NCBI GenBank assembly: GCA_964629765.1
Contig: CAZVTK010000006.1
Location: forward strand, 1-64,000
Direction of reading: 5' to 3'
DNA: 64,000 bases
From: RCIO01 sp964629765
GTDB taxonomy: Bacteria; Pseudomonadota; Alphaproteobacteria; Rhizobiales; Rhizobiaceae
Positions 32,826-41,191 of the stretch are shown here, in pieces. Below the pieces are notes generated by a model, which ran no database searches, was not told the origin of the DNA, and saw only the letters and a program-made list of their open reading frames with translations. A program made the translations under genes and the position numbers. Every line of letters starts with the position of its first letter. Within the stretch, counting starts at the first letter, position 1.

Positions 32826-34058
32826 ATGCGCATCGTGATTACCGGGGCCAGCGGCTTCGTCGGGCGGCAACTGGTGCCGCTGCTTTTGCGGGGAGGCGCA
32901 ACGCTGCTGCTGGTCGGCCGCGACCCGGCTGCGATCCGGCGGCAGTTCCCCGGCTGCGAGGTCGCAGGCTACGAGGATATCCCCGCCGTGGCGGCGGGCT
33001 ACGACATGCTCGTCCATCTTGCGGTGATCAACAACGGCAGGGCCGCCAGTTGGGCCGCCGGCCGGGACGATGTGCGGCGCGTCAACGTCGAGCTCGCCGC
33101 GCGGACCTGCGCCTATGCGAGGGAAGCCGGGATAGGCCGCTTCGTGCTGGCCTCGTCGGTTCACGCCTTGCAGGAGAGGAACGGCAGCGACTATGCCGCG
33201 TCCAAGCGCCTGGCCGCGGAAAGGATCGCGGCGGTCGAGGGCATCGCGAGAATCGTCCTGTTCCTGCCGGCCGTGACCGGCGAGAGTTTTGCGGGCAAGC
33301 TGCAAATGCTGAACTGGCTGCCGCGGCCGCTGGCCAGGCTTGCGCTCGCGGCGCTCTCGGCCCTGCGCCCCACCGTCCATGTGGCGACCGTCGCGGACTA
33401 TCTTCTGGCCGGAGCCCCGGCGCCAGAAACGTCGCCAGAAACGGCGCCCGTCGCCTCCGTGATCCTGAGCGAGGACCAGCAGCGCAACCCTGTGTTCACG
33501 GGCGTGAAGCGGCTGGCCGACATCGGATTGTCGCTAGCCGCCATCCTCCTGCTCTGGTGGGCGATGCTGCTGATCTGGGCCGGCATCAGGATGAGCTCGC
33601 CCGGTCCGGGTATCTTCCGCCAGCTCCGCGTCGGGCGCGGGGAGAGGCCGTTCACCTGCTTGAAGTTCCGCACCATGAAAGCGACCGCGCCCAACGTGGC
33701 GACGCATGAGGTTTCAGCCGCCGAGGTGACGCCGCTGGGCAGGTTCCTGCGCCGGACCAAGCTCGACGAGCTGCCGCAGGTCCTCAACGTGCTGAGGAAC
33801 GAGATGAGCTTCGTCGGCCCGAGGCCCTGTCTGCCGTCGCAGCACGCGCTGATCGAGGCGCGGCGGGCGCGCGGCGTCCTTGATATCAAGCCCGGCATCA
33901 CCGGCTATGCGCAGATTCGGGGCCTCGACATGAGCGATCCGGAAGCGCTCGCCGTGTCGGACGGGCAATATCTGCGGCTTCAGTCGCTCGCGCTGGACGC
34001 CGCCATCATCGTCAGGACCGCGCTGGGCGGCGGCGGCGGCGACAGGCTGCGCAAATAG
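32826..34058 (+). CDS. Hybrid NAD-dependent epimerase / undecaprenyl-phosphate sugar transferase
   Basis: A 410-residue fusion. Residues 1-205 are a shortened NAD-binding epimerase/dehydratase domain (GASGFVG at residues 7-13; YAASK as the YxxxK pair). Residues ~220-410 are a WcaJ/PglC-type sugar-phosphate transferase with one membrane helix (LADIGLSLAAILLLWWAML), the S-x-G-P-x-F motif as SSPGPGIFRQ, the K-F-R-T-M-K motif, and TKLDELPQVLNVL followed by MSFVGPRP. It would start a polysaccharide or glycan repeat on undecaprenyl phosphate. The ATG at 32826 opens the Rossmann fold. No other glycan genes are adjacent, which is unusual. Confidence 0.9.
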   Translation: MRIVITGASGFVGRQLVPLLLRGGATLLLVGRDPAAIRRQFPGCEVAGYEDIPAVAAGYDMLVHLAVINNGRAASWAAGRDDVRRVNVELAARTCAYAREAGIGRFVLASSVHALQERNGSDYAASKRLAAERIAAVEGIARIVLFLPAVTGESFAGKLQMLNWLPRPLARLALAALSALRPTVHVATVADYLLAGAPAPETSPETAPVASVILSEDQQRNPVFTGVKRLADIGLSLAAILLLWWAMLLIWAGIRMSSPGPGIFRQLRVGRGERPFTCLKFRTMKATAPNVATHEVSAAEVTPLGRFLRRTKLDELPQVLNVLRNEMSFVGPRPCLPSQHALIEARRARGVLDIKPGITGYAQIRGLDMSDPEALAVSDGQYLRLQSLALDAAIIVRTALGGGGGDRLRK

Positions 34059-34091
34059 GGCGGCTGCCCTTTGTCGGCGCTGTCCGCGAGC

Positions 34092-34502
34092 CTACGGTGC
34101 GAGCGGCTTGTTGATCTCGATGATGTTGAAGTCGGGATCGAGGATGTAGAGGCGGTCATAGCCTGCCGCCGCCCGCGTCACGTGAATGCGGGACCGGTCC
34201 CCGTCCCCGGCATTCTCGGTGAAGCCGCACGCCACGAGCGTCGAGATCGCGGCCTCGAAATCGTCCACCGTCAACGCGAAATGCCGGTCGAGCGTGTTGA
34301 TGACGGGCTCCGGCCGGTAGGTGGCGAGCGGTTCCTCGTTGAGGTGGAGCTGGCTCGTCGGGGTGATTGCCAGCCAGGCGCCCGGCTTGCGGAACGGCGG
34401 GTGGTCGAGTTCGGGAAAACCGAAAATGCGTTCGTAGAAAGCGTGCGAGCGCGCCAGGTCGCGGACCGGCAGCGACACGTGATGAAGCAGCGTGATCTTC
34501 AT
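34092..34502 (-). CDS. VOC (glyoxalase/dioxygenase fold) protein
   Basis: A 136-residue vicinal-oxygen-chelate protein: MKITLLHHVSLPVRDLARSHAFYERIFG is the typical first beta-alpha unit with a metal-ligand histidine (His8), and the second half contains a further histidine (RHFALTVDDFEAA) and a C-terminal glutamate in DPDFNIIEINKP. It may be a lyase, isomerase or dioxygenase acting on an island metabolite. Last gene of a minus-strand group led by the GlcG-like gene; 55 bases from the DctP gene. Confidence 0.88.
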   Translation of the reverse strand: MKITLLHHVSLPVRDLARSHAFYERIFGFPELDHPPFRKPGAWLAITPTSQLHLNEEPLATYRPEPVINTLDRHFALTVDDFEAAISTLVACGFTENAGDGDRSRIHVTRAAAGYDRLYILDPDFNIIEINKPLAP

Positions 34503-34557
34503 GGAGAGTCCTCCGTCCCGGCCCTCGTTCCGGCCCTACCTGTAGCGGAACGCCCGC

Positions 34558-35526
34558 TCAGGATGCCGCGTGAGCGGCGATCAGCGATTGCGCGCGTTCG
34601 TAATAATGGTGCGGATCGAGCCCGGCACCGCGCATCTCGTCGAACCAGTAGCCGGCGGCCGTCTCGACGCGGCGCCTGACCTCGTCGATCTCGGCGGCCG
34701 AGAACCGAATGAAATGCGCGCCCTCCTTCCGCGGGATCTGGCGCACCAGCGCGGCCTCGGCATCCCATGCGGACCCCGCCAGCTTCGCCGTTTCGATGCC
34801 CGAATTCGCGTCGATGGCGCGGCGCAGCTCGGCCGGCAGGCTCTCGTACCGGTCCCGGTTCATGGTCATCATATGCGTCTGCGTATAGAGCGTCGGCGCG
34901 AAGTCGAACTCGATATAGTGGGTCGCGTGAAGAATGGCCCCGAAGGAGCGAACGCCTTCCCAGGGCAGGATCAACCCGTCGATCTCTCCCTTCGCGAACG
35001 CCTCGACCGCCGCATAGATGTTCATCTTCAACGGAACCGCGCCCAGCGCGGAGAAGATCGCCTTCTGGGCGCGGGTGAGATAGCGGATGCGCAGGCCCTT
35101 GAGGTCGTCGATGTCCCCGACCGGCCGGTTCAGGCACAGCACGCCGAAGTCGTGCGTCCAGAAGAAGACCGGCTTGACGTCGGCGAACTCGTCCGCCGCC
35201 TCGGTCTCGGCGAATTCCTGGAACGCCGCCGACGTGACCCGCGCGGACGGGGAGGCGATGAAGGGCAGCTCGAACACTTCCGATTTGAGGAAGCGGCCGG
35301 GATTGTAGGACGGCAGCATCCAGGCCGCGTCGATGAAGCCGGTGCGGCTCTGGTCGAACAGCTCGTCGGCCTTGCCGCCCAGCTCCATCTTCGTGAACAG
35401 CCGCACCTCCATGCGCCCGCCGGAATCCCGCGCGATCCGCTCGGCCCACGGCGCGAGCAGGTTGCGATGGGCGTGGGCCGCGCTCGTCATGAAGTGCTGG
35501 AGCGTCAGGGTCACGGGCGAGGGCAT
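34558..35526 (-). CDS. TRAP-type DctP solute-binding protein without signal peptide
   Basis: A 322-residue DctP-fold protein: FMTSAAHAHRNLLAPWAERIARDSGGRMEVRLF at the start, the ligand-binding arginine region KGLRIRYLTRAQKAIFSALGAVPLKM (about residue 155) and IDGLILPWEGVRSFG. Such proteins normally bind carboxylates in the periplasm. Here the only start consistent with the frame, ATG at 35526, gives MPSPVTLTLQHFM without any signal peptide, and no DctQ/DctM permease genes are in the window. It may be cytoplasmic, or an upstream signal has been lost. It lies between MBL and VOC genes. Confidence 0.82.
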   Translation of the reverse strand: MPSPVTLTLQHFMTSAAHAHRNLLAPWAERIARDSGGRMEVRLFTKMELGGKADELFDQSRTGFIDAAWMLPSYNPGRFLKSEVFELPFIASPSARVTSAAFQEFAETEAADEFADVKPVFFWTHDFGVLCLNRPVGDIDDLKGLRIRYLTRAQKAIFSALGAVPLKMNIYAAVEAFAKGEIDGLILPWEGVRSFGAILHATHYIEFDFAPTLYTQTHMMTMNRDRYESLPAELRRAIDANSGIETAKLAGSAWDAEAALVRQIPRKEGAHFIRFSAAEIDEVRRRVETAAGYWFDEMRGAGLDPHHYYERAQSLIAAHAAS

Positions 35527-35564
35527 GGCGATTGTCCGGCAGGTCGTCGGGAGGGACGGTCGGC

Positions 35565-36473
35565 TCAGGCCGTCCGCGGGGCGGTGCTCCACCAGTATTC
35601 CACCGCGCGCTGCAGCCAGAAGGGCTGCTCCCAGTCGTAAGCGGCCTGCAATTTTTCGGATATTTTCGGGATGGCGGATTCGATCGGCTCTCCCTCGTCC
35701 TTCAGCGTGCGGGCCAGATCGCGCATCGTGTGGTGGAAGGAGAGAACGTCCGCGATCAGCGCCTTTCCGGCGACCTTTCCGTGGCCGGGAACGACGATGC
35801 GCGGATCGTATTCGAGGAACGCGCCGAGGACGCGGATCCAGTTGTCGCCGTCGATGTTGACATCGTCCGGGGGAAGCCAGGGGAAGATCGGGAAGATGCT
35901 GTTTTCCATCAGGTCGCCGGTGAAGAGGATGCGCTCCTGCGGCAGGAATATGATCTGGTCGCCCTTGGTGTGGGCCATCCCCCAGTTGCGCAAGGAAACG
36001 CGGCGCCCGCCGAGGTCGAGCTCCATCGAGCCGCCGCCATAGGTGAAATGCGGGCGCGTCAGCGTCACCGGATCGAGCATCTCCTTCACCTTGGGCGAGA
36101 AGATCGTCTTGAAGCGGTTGAGATACCACTCGCCCTTTTCGATCAGCTCGACTTCCTGCGACGTGTTGTAGAAGATGATCGCATCGTCCTTGAACACCTG
36201 CGCGCCATAGGCGTGCTCGGGATGGAAATGCGTCGTCGTCAGGAAGATGCGCTTGCCGCCCGCCAGCTCGCGTGCCTTCGCAAGCATGCGCTGGCCGTTC
36301 TCCGGCCCCAGCCCCGTGTCGATGACGAGGACGGAGTGGGACCCCGCCACGATGGCCGTGTTCGGGCGCAGCGGCACCAGGTCGACGTCCTCGAAGACCC
36401 AGACGCCCGCGGCGATCTCCCGGGGCTTGTCGGTCTCGATATAGGGGGGCACGGCTTTGAGCGGAGAGGACAT
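35565..36473 (-). CDS. Metallo-beta-lactamase-fold hydrolase
   Basis: A 302-residue MBL-fold enzyme. The metal site is HFHPEH (residues 82-87), with glutamate replacing the usual aspartate of HxHxDH; further ligands are in NWGMAHTKGD, LFTGDLME and PGHGKVAG. It probably hydrolyses an ester, thioester or lactone of the island pathway; some homologues are alkylsulfatases or quinoprotein relay enzymes, which cannot be excluded. 57 bases from the GlcG-like gene and 38 from the DctP gene, hence one transcript. Confidence 0.87.
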   Translation of the reverse strand: MSSPLKAVPPYIETDKPREIAAGVWVFEDVDLVPLRPNTAIVAGSHSVLVIDTGLGPENGQRMLAKARELAGGKRIFLTTTHFHPEHAYGAQVFKDDAIIFYNTSQEVELIEKGEWYLNRFKTIFSPKVKEMLDPVTLTRPHFTYGGGSMELDLGGRRVSLRNWGMAHTKGDQIIFLPQERILFTGDLMENSIFPIFPWLPPDDVNIDGDNWIRVLGAFLEYDPRIVVPGHGKVAGKALIADVLSFHHTMRDLARTLKDEGEPIESAIPKISEKLQAAYDWEQPFWLQRAVEYWWSTAPRTA

Positions 36474-36530
36474 GGCGGATTTCTCGGACAGGAAGCGAAA
36501 AGGAGCGGGATCGGCCCGGCGAACGGGGCT

Positions 36531-36992
36531 CTAGCTGAGATCGGCGACCAGGCCGCAGCTTTCGATCGCATGCACGACCACCGCCTCGTCCCGCGCGGCA
36601 AGGTCCCCGGTGGCGCCCATCGCCCCGAGCAGCTTCCTGTCGGCGTCGCGGATCAGCACGCCGCCCAGCATGGGCACGACCCGGCCGTTCGACGCGGGCA
36701 TCATCGACTGGACGAACAGGGGGAAGCGCGCCCCGAGATCCTCCATCAGCCAGCGCGTGGAGTGGCCGACGCCGAGCGCGCCCCATGCCTTGCCGAAGGC
36801 GATCTCGTAGCGCAGGTTGCCCGCGCCGTCCTCGCGCTGGGCGGAGATCAGGTGGCCTCCGCTGTCGAGCACGGCGAAGGTCATCGCGTTCAGCTTCTCC
36901 CGGCGCGAATACGCGACCGCGGCGGCAAGCATTTCGTTGGCAATTGCAAGGGTCAGGCCCGACACTTCCGCCTCCCGATTCCGGATGGACAT
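36531..36992 (-). CDS. GlcG/HbpS-family protein
   Basis: A 153-residue protein of the GlcG/HbpS (DUF336) fold. ALTLAIANEMLAAAVAYSRREKLNAMTFAVLDSGGHLIS-type opening and the glycine-rich GGVLIRDADRKLLGAMGATGD are typical. Members bind heme or cobalamin or accompany catabolic operons with unknown function. First gene of the minus-strand group; a promoter with TTGACA and a 17-base spacer lies just upstream. Confidence 0.85.
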   Translation of the reverse strand: MSIRNREAEVSGLTLAIANEMLAAAVAYSRREKLNAMTFAVLDSGGHLISAQREDGAGNLRYEIAFGKAWGALGVGHSTRWLMEDLGARFPLFVQSMMPASNGRVVPMLGGVLIRDADRKLLGAMGATGDLAARDEAVVVHAIESCGLVADLS

Positions 36993-37011
36993 GCGATAAG
37001 GTTCGCGTTCA

Positions 37012-37040
37012 AATCTATGAGACGCGCTCTATTGTGTCAA
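37012..37040 (-). promoter_or_regulatory. Sigma-70 promoter for the GlcG-MBL-DctP-VOC group
   Basis: On the minus strand TTGACA (37040-37035) is followed after 17 bases by TAGATT (37017-37012), 20 bases upstream of the GlcG-like start. The same short region also carries a plus-strand candidate, TTGTGT (37032-37037) with TATCGT (37055-37060), for the divergent tautomerase gene, and a CGTATC half-site at 37053-37058. Confidence 0.6.
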
Positions 37041-37100
37041 ATAGCAATCTATCGTATCGTCAAAGAGTAGAGTGCAGACGCTGGCATGGCGGGGGCTGAC

Positions 37101-37325
37101 GTGCCGATCGTGACGATTGAGATGTTCGAGGGGCGCACGCCGGACCAGAAGTCCAGGCTTCACCGGGAGGTGTCGGCGGCCGTCGCGGACTGTGCCGGCT
37201 GCGCCGTCGGCGACGTGCGCATCATCATCCGCGAGATGCAGCGGGAGAACTATTCGGTCGGGGGCCGGAGCAGCATCGCAAGCGCGGCAGCCGCGGGCGC
37301 CCACGAAGGACGGGACAGGACATGA
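37101..37325 (+). CDS. 4-oxalocrotonate tautomerase-family enzyme
   Basis: A 74-residue tautomerase-superfamily subunit. The start is GTG at 37101, not the in-frame ATG at 37086, because only GTG gives M-P-I-V-T-I and exposes Pro1, the catalytic base of the superfamily, after methionine removal; GGGGG lies six bases upstream. Further family residues are the loop EGRTPDQKSRLHREV and the arginine in VRIIIREM. It would isomerise an unsaturated oxo-acid. Its stop overlaps the start of the next gene (ATGA). Confidence 0.82.
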   Translation: MPIVTIEMFEGRTPDQKSRLHREVSAAVADCAGCAVGDVRIIIREMQRENYSVGGRSSIASAAAAGAHEGRDRT

Positions 37326-37684
37326 GCACGATCGACAGATACAAGGACTCGTATCAGGAGCTGTTCGGCTTCATGCCGCCGCGCGTTGCGCGGCGCATGG
37401 AGATTGGCGACGAGCTCAATCCCGCTCTGCTCGAAACCGTCGAGCAGACGCGGATGGCCGCGCTCTATCCCGCCGAATTCGACGTGAAGACGACCCAGCT
37501 CATGGTCTTCGGCATTCTGCTGTCGCAGCTCTCGAACGGAGCCGGGCTGCATGCCAAGGCCGCGCGGAAGGCCGGGGCGACAAGGGCCGAGCTCCACGCG
37601 GTCGTCGGGCTCGCCTATCTCTATCGGGGGCTGTCGGCATTCAATATGGGCGTTGAAATGATCGACGCCGCGTTTCAGGACTGA
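37322..37684 (+). CDS. Carboxymuconolactone decarboxylase-family protein
   Basis: A 120-residue protein of the CMD/AhpD fold. FGILLSQLSNGAGLHAKAARKAGATRAEL (residues ~61-90) is the family core, but the C-x-x-C pair of AhpD-type peroxidases is absent (S-N-G-A-G-L-H instead), so a lactone decarboxylase or other non-redox role is more likely. Translationally coupled to the tautomerase. Confidence 0.85.
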   Translation: MSTIDRYKDSYQELFGFMPPRVARRMEIGDELNPALLETVEQTRMAALYPAEFDVKTTQLMVFGILLSQLSNGAGLHAKAARKAGATRAELHAVVGLAYLYRGLSAFNMGVEMIDAAFQD

Positions 37685-37922
37685 CGCCGGCCCGGCTCGC
37701 CGGAAATCCCGAATGCCGGAAAGATGGGCCCCTTGTGGGCGGCAGCGATCACGGTCCGCGAAAAGGGTCGGCCCGGATGAGAGCGGGCCGCGTTTCGGAA
37801 CCGGCCCGACCTGTCCGCCGCTTCTCCGAAGCCATCTTGCGTTTGCCGGCGCGAAGCCGGGCCGCGCCCTGGCCTTGCCGGCAATGAGCAGCAGCCAGCG
37901 AGGGTTGCATCAAATAATGATA

Positions 37923-37951
37923 TTGCGTATCGAAAAACGATGCGATATATC
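37923..37951 (+). promoter_or_regulatory. Promoter of the CoA-pathway operon
   Basis: TTGCGT (37923-37928), a 17-base spacer and TATATC (37946-37951), 73 bases upstream of the acyl-CoA dehydrogenase ATG. The spacer is occupied by a 19-bp palindrome, so a bound protein would block the polymerase. Confidence 0.6.
37926..37944. promoter_or_regulatory. Candidate IclR operator 1
   Basis: CGTATC-GAAAAAC-GATGCG: two 6-bp arms (one mismatch) around a 7-base A-rich centre. The same architecture occurs at 52766-52784 and, less perfectly, at 50912-50930. Confidence 0.55.
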
Positions 37952-38023
37952 TCGCGTTAGGAATTTGATAGCGTATACAGCCCTCTGTGCTCGCAAGTTT
38001 CGCATTTCTGCAAAGGTTTCGAT

Positions 38024-39220
38024 ATGACGTCCCAGACTGCAGACAGTGTCGCCGACCCCGGTTCGCTGGGCGCCTGGGAGCTGCCGGAAGAGCTCGTGGC
38101 GCTGCGCGATACGGTGCGCCGGTTCGTGACCGACGAGGTCAGGCCGGTCGAGGACATGCAGCCGCATGACTGCTTCGAGCTGCCGGCCGCGCAGCTCGCG
38201 CGATTGCAGGAGAAGGCGAAGGCTCTGGGCCTGTGGTGCCTGGCCTCGCCGGCCGAATATGGCGGCGCCGGCCTCAGCCTGCTCGGGCAGGTGATCGTCG
38301 CCGAGGAGGCCGCCAAGTGCAGGATGGGCGCCTACGTGCCGGCATGCGGCGCGTTCGGCATCGATCCGCCCTCGGTCATCTGGCTCGGGTCGGAGGAGCA
38401 GAAGCAGAAATACGGCGTGCAGGGCATCCAGCGCGGCAAGAAGAATTTCGTCGCCATCTCCGAGCAGTCCGGCGGCTCCGACCCGGGCCACAAGATCCAG
38501 ACGCGCGCCGTCCGCGACGGCGACCACTATGTCATCAACGGCTCGAAGCTGTGGATCACGGCGGCGGGCAATGCGGACTGGGGCATCGTGTTCGCCCGCA
38601 CCGGCGAGGCCGGCAAGGGCGAGGGCATCACCGCCTTCATCGTCGACAAGGAGACGCCCGGCATCACCTACCGGGAGATCGGGGTGATCCGCTCCTATTC
38701 GCCCTACGAGCTGACCTTCGACAATGTGCGCGTGCCGGCGGCGAACCGCCTCGGCGAGGAAGGGCAAGGCTTCGCCATCTGCCAGAAATGGCTCGTGCAC
38801 GCGCGGGTGCCCTATTCGGCCGCCGTCATCGGCATCGCGCAGGAAGCCCTGCGGCTGGCGATCGAATGGGCGCGCCAGCGGAGCGTCCACAAGTCGCGCC
38901 TCGCCGACAAGCAGGCCATCCAGTGGATGATCGCCGACAGCGAGATGGAGCTGCGGGCGGCCCGGCTGCTGACCTATCAGGCCGCGTGGAACGGCGATCT
39001 CGGACGCGACATCAAGACCGATGCGTCGATCGCCAAGGTCGTCTCCACCGAGACCGCCGGCCGCGTCATCGACAGGGTCGTGCAGATCTTCGGCGCTATG
39101 GGCGTGGCCAAGGAAATGCCCATCGAGCGCTGGTATCGCGAGCTGCGGATCAAGCGCATCGGCGAGGGTCCGTCCGAGGTCCACCGCATGGTGCTGGCGC
39201 GCGAGCTGCTGAGGGGCTGA
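38024..39220 (+). CDS. Acyl-CoA dehydrogenase
   Basis: A 398-residue flavoenzyme that introduces an alpha,beta double bond in an acyl-CoA. Motifs: LWCLASPAEYGGAGLS (residues ~67-82), FVAISEQSGGSDPGHKIQTRA for FAD binding, YVINGSKLWITAAGNADW, and the C-terminal KRIGEGPSEVHRMVLARELL; the glutamate in GEGPSE is in the position of the catalytic base of this superfamily. First gene of a long operon, followed after two bases by the hydratase-like gene. The physiological acyl group is unknown. Confidence 0.93.
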   Translation: MTSQTADSVADPGSLGAWELPEELVALRDTVRRFVTDEVRPVEDMQPHDCFELPAAQLARLQEKAKALGLWCLASPAEYGGAGLSLLGQVIVAEEAAKCRMGAYVPACGAFGIDPPSVIWLGSEEQKQKYGVQGIQRGKKNFVAISEQSGGSDPGHKIQTRAVRDGDHYVINGSKLWITAAGNADWGIVFARTGEAGKGEGITAFIVDKETPGITYREIGVIRSYSPYELTFDNVRVPAANRLGEEGQGFAICQKWLVHARVPYSAAVIGIAQEALRLAIEWARQRSVHKSRLADKQAIQWMIADSEMELRAARLLTYQAAWNGDLGRDIKTDASIAKVVSTETAGRVIDRVVQIFGAMGVAKEMPIERWYRELRIKRIGEGPSEVHRMVLARELLRG

Positions 39221-39222
39221 GC

Positions 39223-39996
39223 ATGTCCATCGACTTCGACCTGCATGACGGCATCGCGACGATCACCATCAACCGGCCGGAGCGGCGAAACGCGCTGGAT
39301 ACCGAGCATTATGCGGCGCTGTCGCAAGCATGGTGCCGCGTTCGCGACGATGCCGATGTCCGCGTCGCCGTCATAACGGGCGCCGGCGACAAGGCGTTCT
39401 GCGCCGGCGCCGACATCAAGTCCTTCGTCGGCCGCGCCCAGCCTTTGTCCGAGGTCTGGCTGACGCAGAAGGACAACCTGCTCAATCGTGGCCTGGAAGT
39501 GTGGAAGCCGGTCATCGCCGCCGTCAACGGCGCGGCCGTCGGCGGCGGCATGACGCTGCTCATGGCGACCGACATCCGCGTCGCTTGCGAGGACGCCACC
39601 TTCTCCATCTCGGAGGTGAAGCGCGGCATCATCGCCGCCAATGGCGGCACCCAGCGCGTGATGAAGCAGCTCCCCTATGCGATTGCGATGGAGATGCTGC
39701 TGCTGGGCGACAGCATCGACGCGGCCACGGCCGCCCGCTGGGGGCTGATAAACCGGGTGGTGCCGCGGGCCGATCTGCTCGACACGGCCTATGCCCTGGC
39801 GGGGCGCATCAAGCAGAACGCGCCGCTTGCCGTGCAGGCGGCGAAGGAGCTGGCGATACGCTCGCTCGACATGAGCCTGTCCGAGGGGCTGCGCATGGAG
39901 CAGTTCGTGAACCGCATCCTGCACCATTCGGAAGACACGAAGCGCGCCAAGGAGGCATTTGCCGAAAAGCGCACGCCGGACTTTCGCGGAGAATAG
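39223..39996 (+). CDS. Enoyl-CoA hydratase/isomerase (crotonase) family protein
   Basis: A 257-residue crotonase-fold enzyme. Oxyanion-hole segments are CAGADIKSF (residues ~60-68) and NGAAVGGGM (~102-110). Of the two catalytic glutamates of true hydratases, the first is replaced by Thr111 (GGGMTLL) while the second is kept (Glu131 in ISEVKRG). A standard hydratase needs both, so this may be an isomerase, hydrolase or a hydratase variant. The rest, including NGGTQRVMKQLP and the C-terminal swapped helix, is normal. Start ATG at 39223; CoA-transferase follows. Confidence 0.9.
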   Translation: MSIDFDLHDGIATITINRPERRNALDTEHYAALSQAWCRVRDDADVRVAVITGAGDKAFCAGADIKSFVGRAQPLSEVWLTQKDNLLNRGLEVWKPVIAAVNGAAVGGGMTLLMATDIRVACEDATFSISEVKRGIIAANGGTQRVMKQLPYAIAMEMLLLGDSIDAATAARWGLINRVVPRADLLDTAYALAGRIKQNAPLAVQAAKELAIRSLDMSLSEGLRMEQFVNRILHHSEDTKRAKEAFAEKRTPDFRGE

Positions 39997-39997
39997 C

Positions 39998-41191
39998 ATG
40001 TCGGGAACGCAGCCTCTCGCCGGGGTCCGGGTTCTCGACCTGACCCAGATCTACAATGGTCCCTATGCGACGTTCCTGATGGCCATGGCCGGCGCCGAGG
40101 TCATCAAGGTGGAGCCGATCGGCGGCGAGTTCCTGCGCCGGCGCGACGCCAATTCCGGCGCGTTCGTGCCCTTTGCCATGCTCAACGCCTGCAAGAGCTC
40201 GGTCTCGCTGAACCTCAAGTCCGAGGAAGGCAAGGACATCTTCTACAGGCTGCTGGAGACCGCGGACGTGGTCGTCGAGAACTATGCGCCCGGCGTGATC
40301 GACCGCCTCGGCATAGGCTACGAGGCGCTGCGCCGGCGCAAGCCCGACATCATCCTCGCCAGCGGCTCCGGCTACGGGCAGGATGGCGCCTACCGCGACT
40401 ACATGGCGATGGACCTGACGATCCAGGCCATGTCCGGCGTGATGAGCGTGACCGGCTATTCCGACGGGCCGCCGACGAAATCGGGAGCCGCGCTGTGCGA
40501 TTTCTCGGGCGGCGTGCACCTGTTCGGCGCGATCTCCGCGGCGCTCTACCGTCGCGCGACCACCGGCGAGGGCGCCAGGATCGACGTCTCCATGCTGGAG
40601 GCCGTCTATGTGACGATGGCGTCCAACATCGGCATGACCTTCGGCGCCCGCAACGACATTCCGCTGCGCACCGGCAACAGGCATGGCGGGCTGAGCCTGT
40701 GCCCCTACAACGTCTACCCGGCGCGCGACGGCTACGTGGCGATCATCTGCAACAACGACAGCCACTGGGAGGGCCTTGCGAGGGCCATGGGACGTCCGGA
40801 CCTCGTGACGGCGCCTGAGACGGCGCGCAACAAGGACCGCGTCGCCAACATGGAGATGGTCGACGAGCTCGTCGCCGGCTTCACGCGGCAATACGGCCGG
40901 TACGAGCTGCTCGATCTGCTCCAGTCGAAGCGGGTGCCCACGGCGCCGGTGCGCGACCTTCCCGAGGTCATCGCCGACCGCGCGCTCCACGACAGGGGCG
41001 CGCTCATCGACGTCGACCACCCGGCGTTCGGCCCCGTCACGCTGCCGCGTTCGGCGATCCGCTTTTCGGATGTCGCGCAGCCCGACTATCGTTGCAGCCC
41101 CGAATACGGCGCCGACAACGCCCGCCTCTACGGCGAGATCGGCCTCGACGCCGCCGCGCTGGACGAGCTCGCCCGCAAGGGGGTCGTCTGA
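39998..41191 (+). CDS. Class III (CaiB/BaiF) CoA-transferase
   Basis: A 397-residue family III CoA-transferase that moves CoA between carboxylic acids. GVRVLDLTQIYNGPYATFLMAMAGAEVIKVEP is the standard opening; Asp139 in YMAMDLTIQAMSG aligns with the catalytic aspartate of the family. GARIDVSMLEAVY and RGALIDVDHPAFGPV are also typical. It probably activates the pathway acid using succinyl-CoA, acetyl-CoA or a product CoA ester. One base separates it from the gene before, and its stop shares a base with the next start (TGATG). Confidence 0.92.
   Translation: MSGTQPLAGVRVLDLTQIYNGPYATFLMAMAGAEVIKVEPIGGEFLRRRDANSGAFVPFAMLNACKSSVSLNLKSEEGKDIFYRLLETADVVVENYAPGVIDRLGIGYEALRRRKPDIILASGSGYGQDGAYRDYMAMDLTIQAMSGVMSVTGYSDGPPTKSGAALCDFSGGVHLFGAISAALYRRATTGEGARIDVSMLEAVYVTMASNIGMTFGARNDIPLRTGNRHGGLSLCPYNVYPARDGYVAIICNNDSHWEGLARAMGRPDLVTAPETARNKDRVANMEMVDELVAGFTRQYGRYELLDLLQSKRVPTAPVRDLPEVIADRALHDRGALIDVDHPAFGPVTLPRSAIRFSDVAQPDYRCSPEYGADNARLYGEIGLDAAALDELARKGVV

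Larger units (their letters stand above)
37685..38023. other. Intergenic region with promoter of the catabolic operon
   Basis: A 339-base gap. The first 200 bases are GC-rich without a recognised element. The last 110 bases are AT-rich and contain a promoter with an operator-like palindrome in its spacer (listed separately). Confidence 0.5.

Noticed and set aside
37675..37884. A 69-codon minus-strand ORF after the carboxymuconolactone decarboxylase gene
   Set aside because: No RBS, no recognisable family, and basic low-complexity composition.
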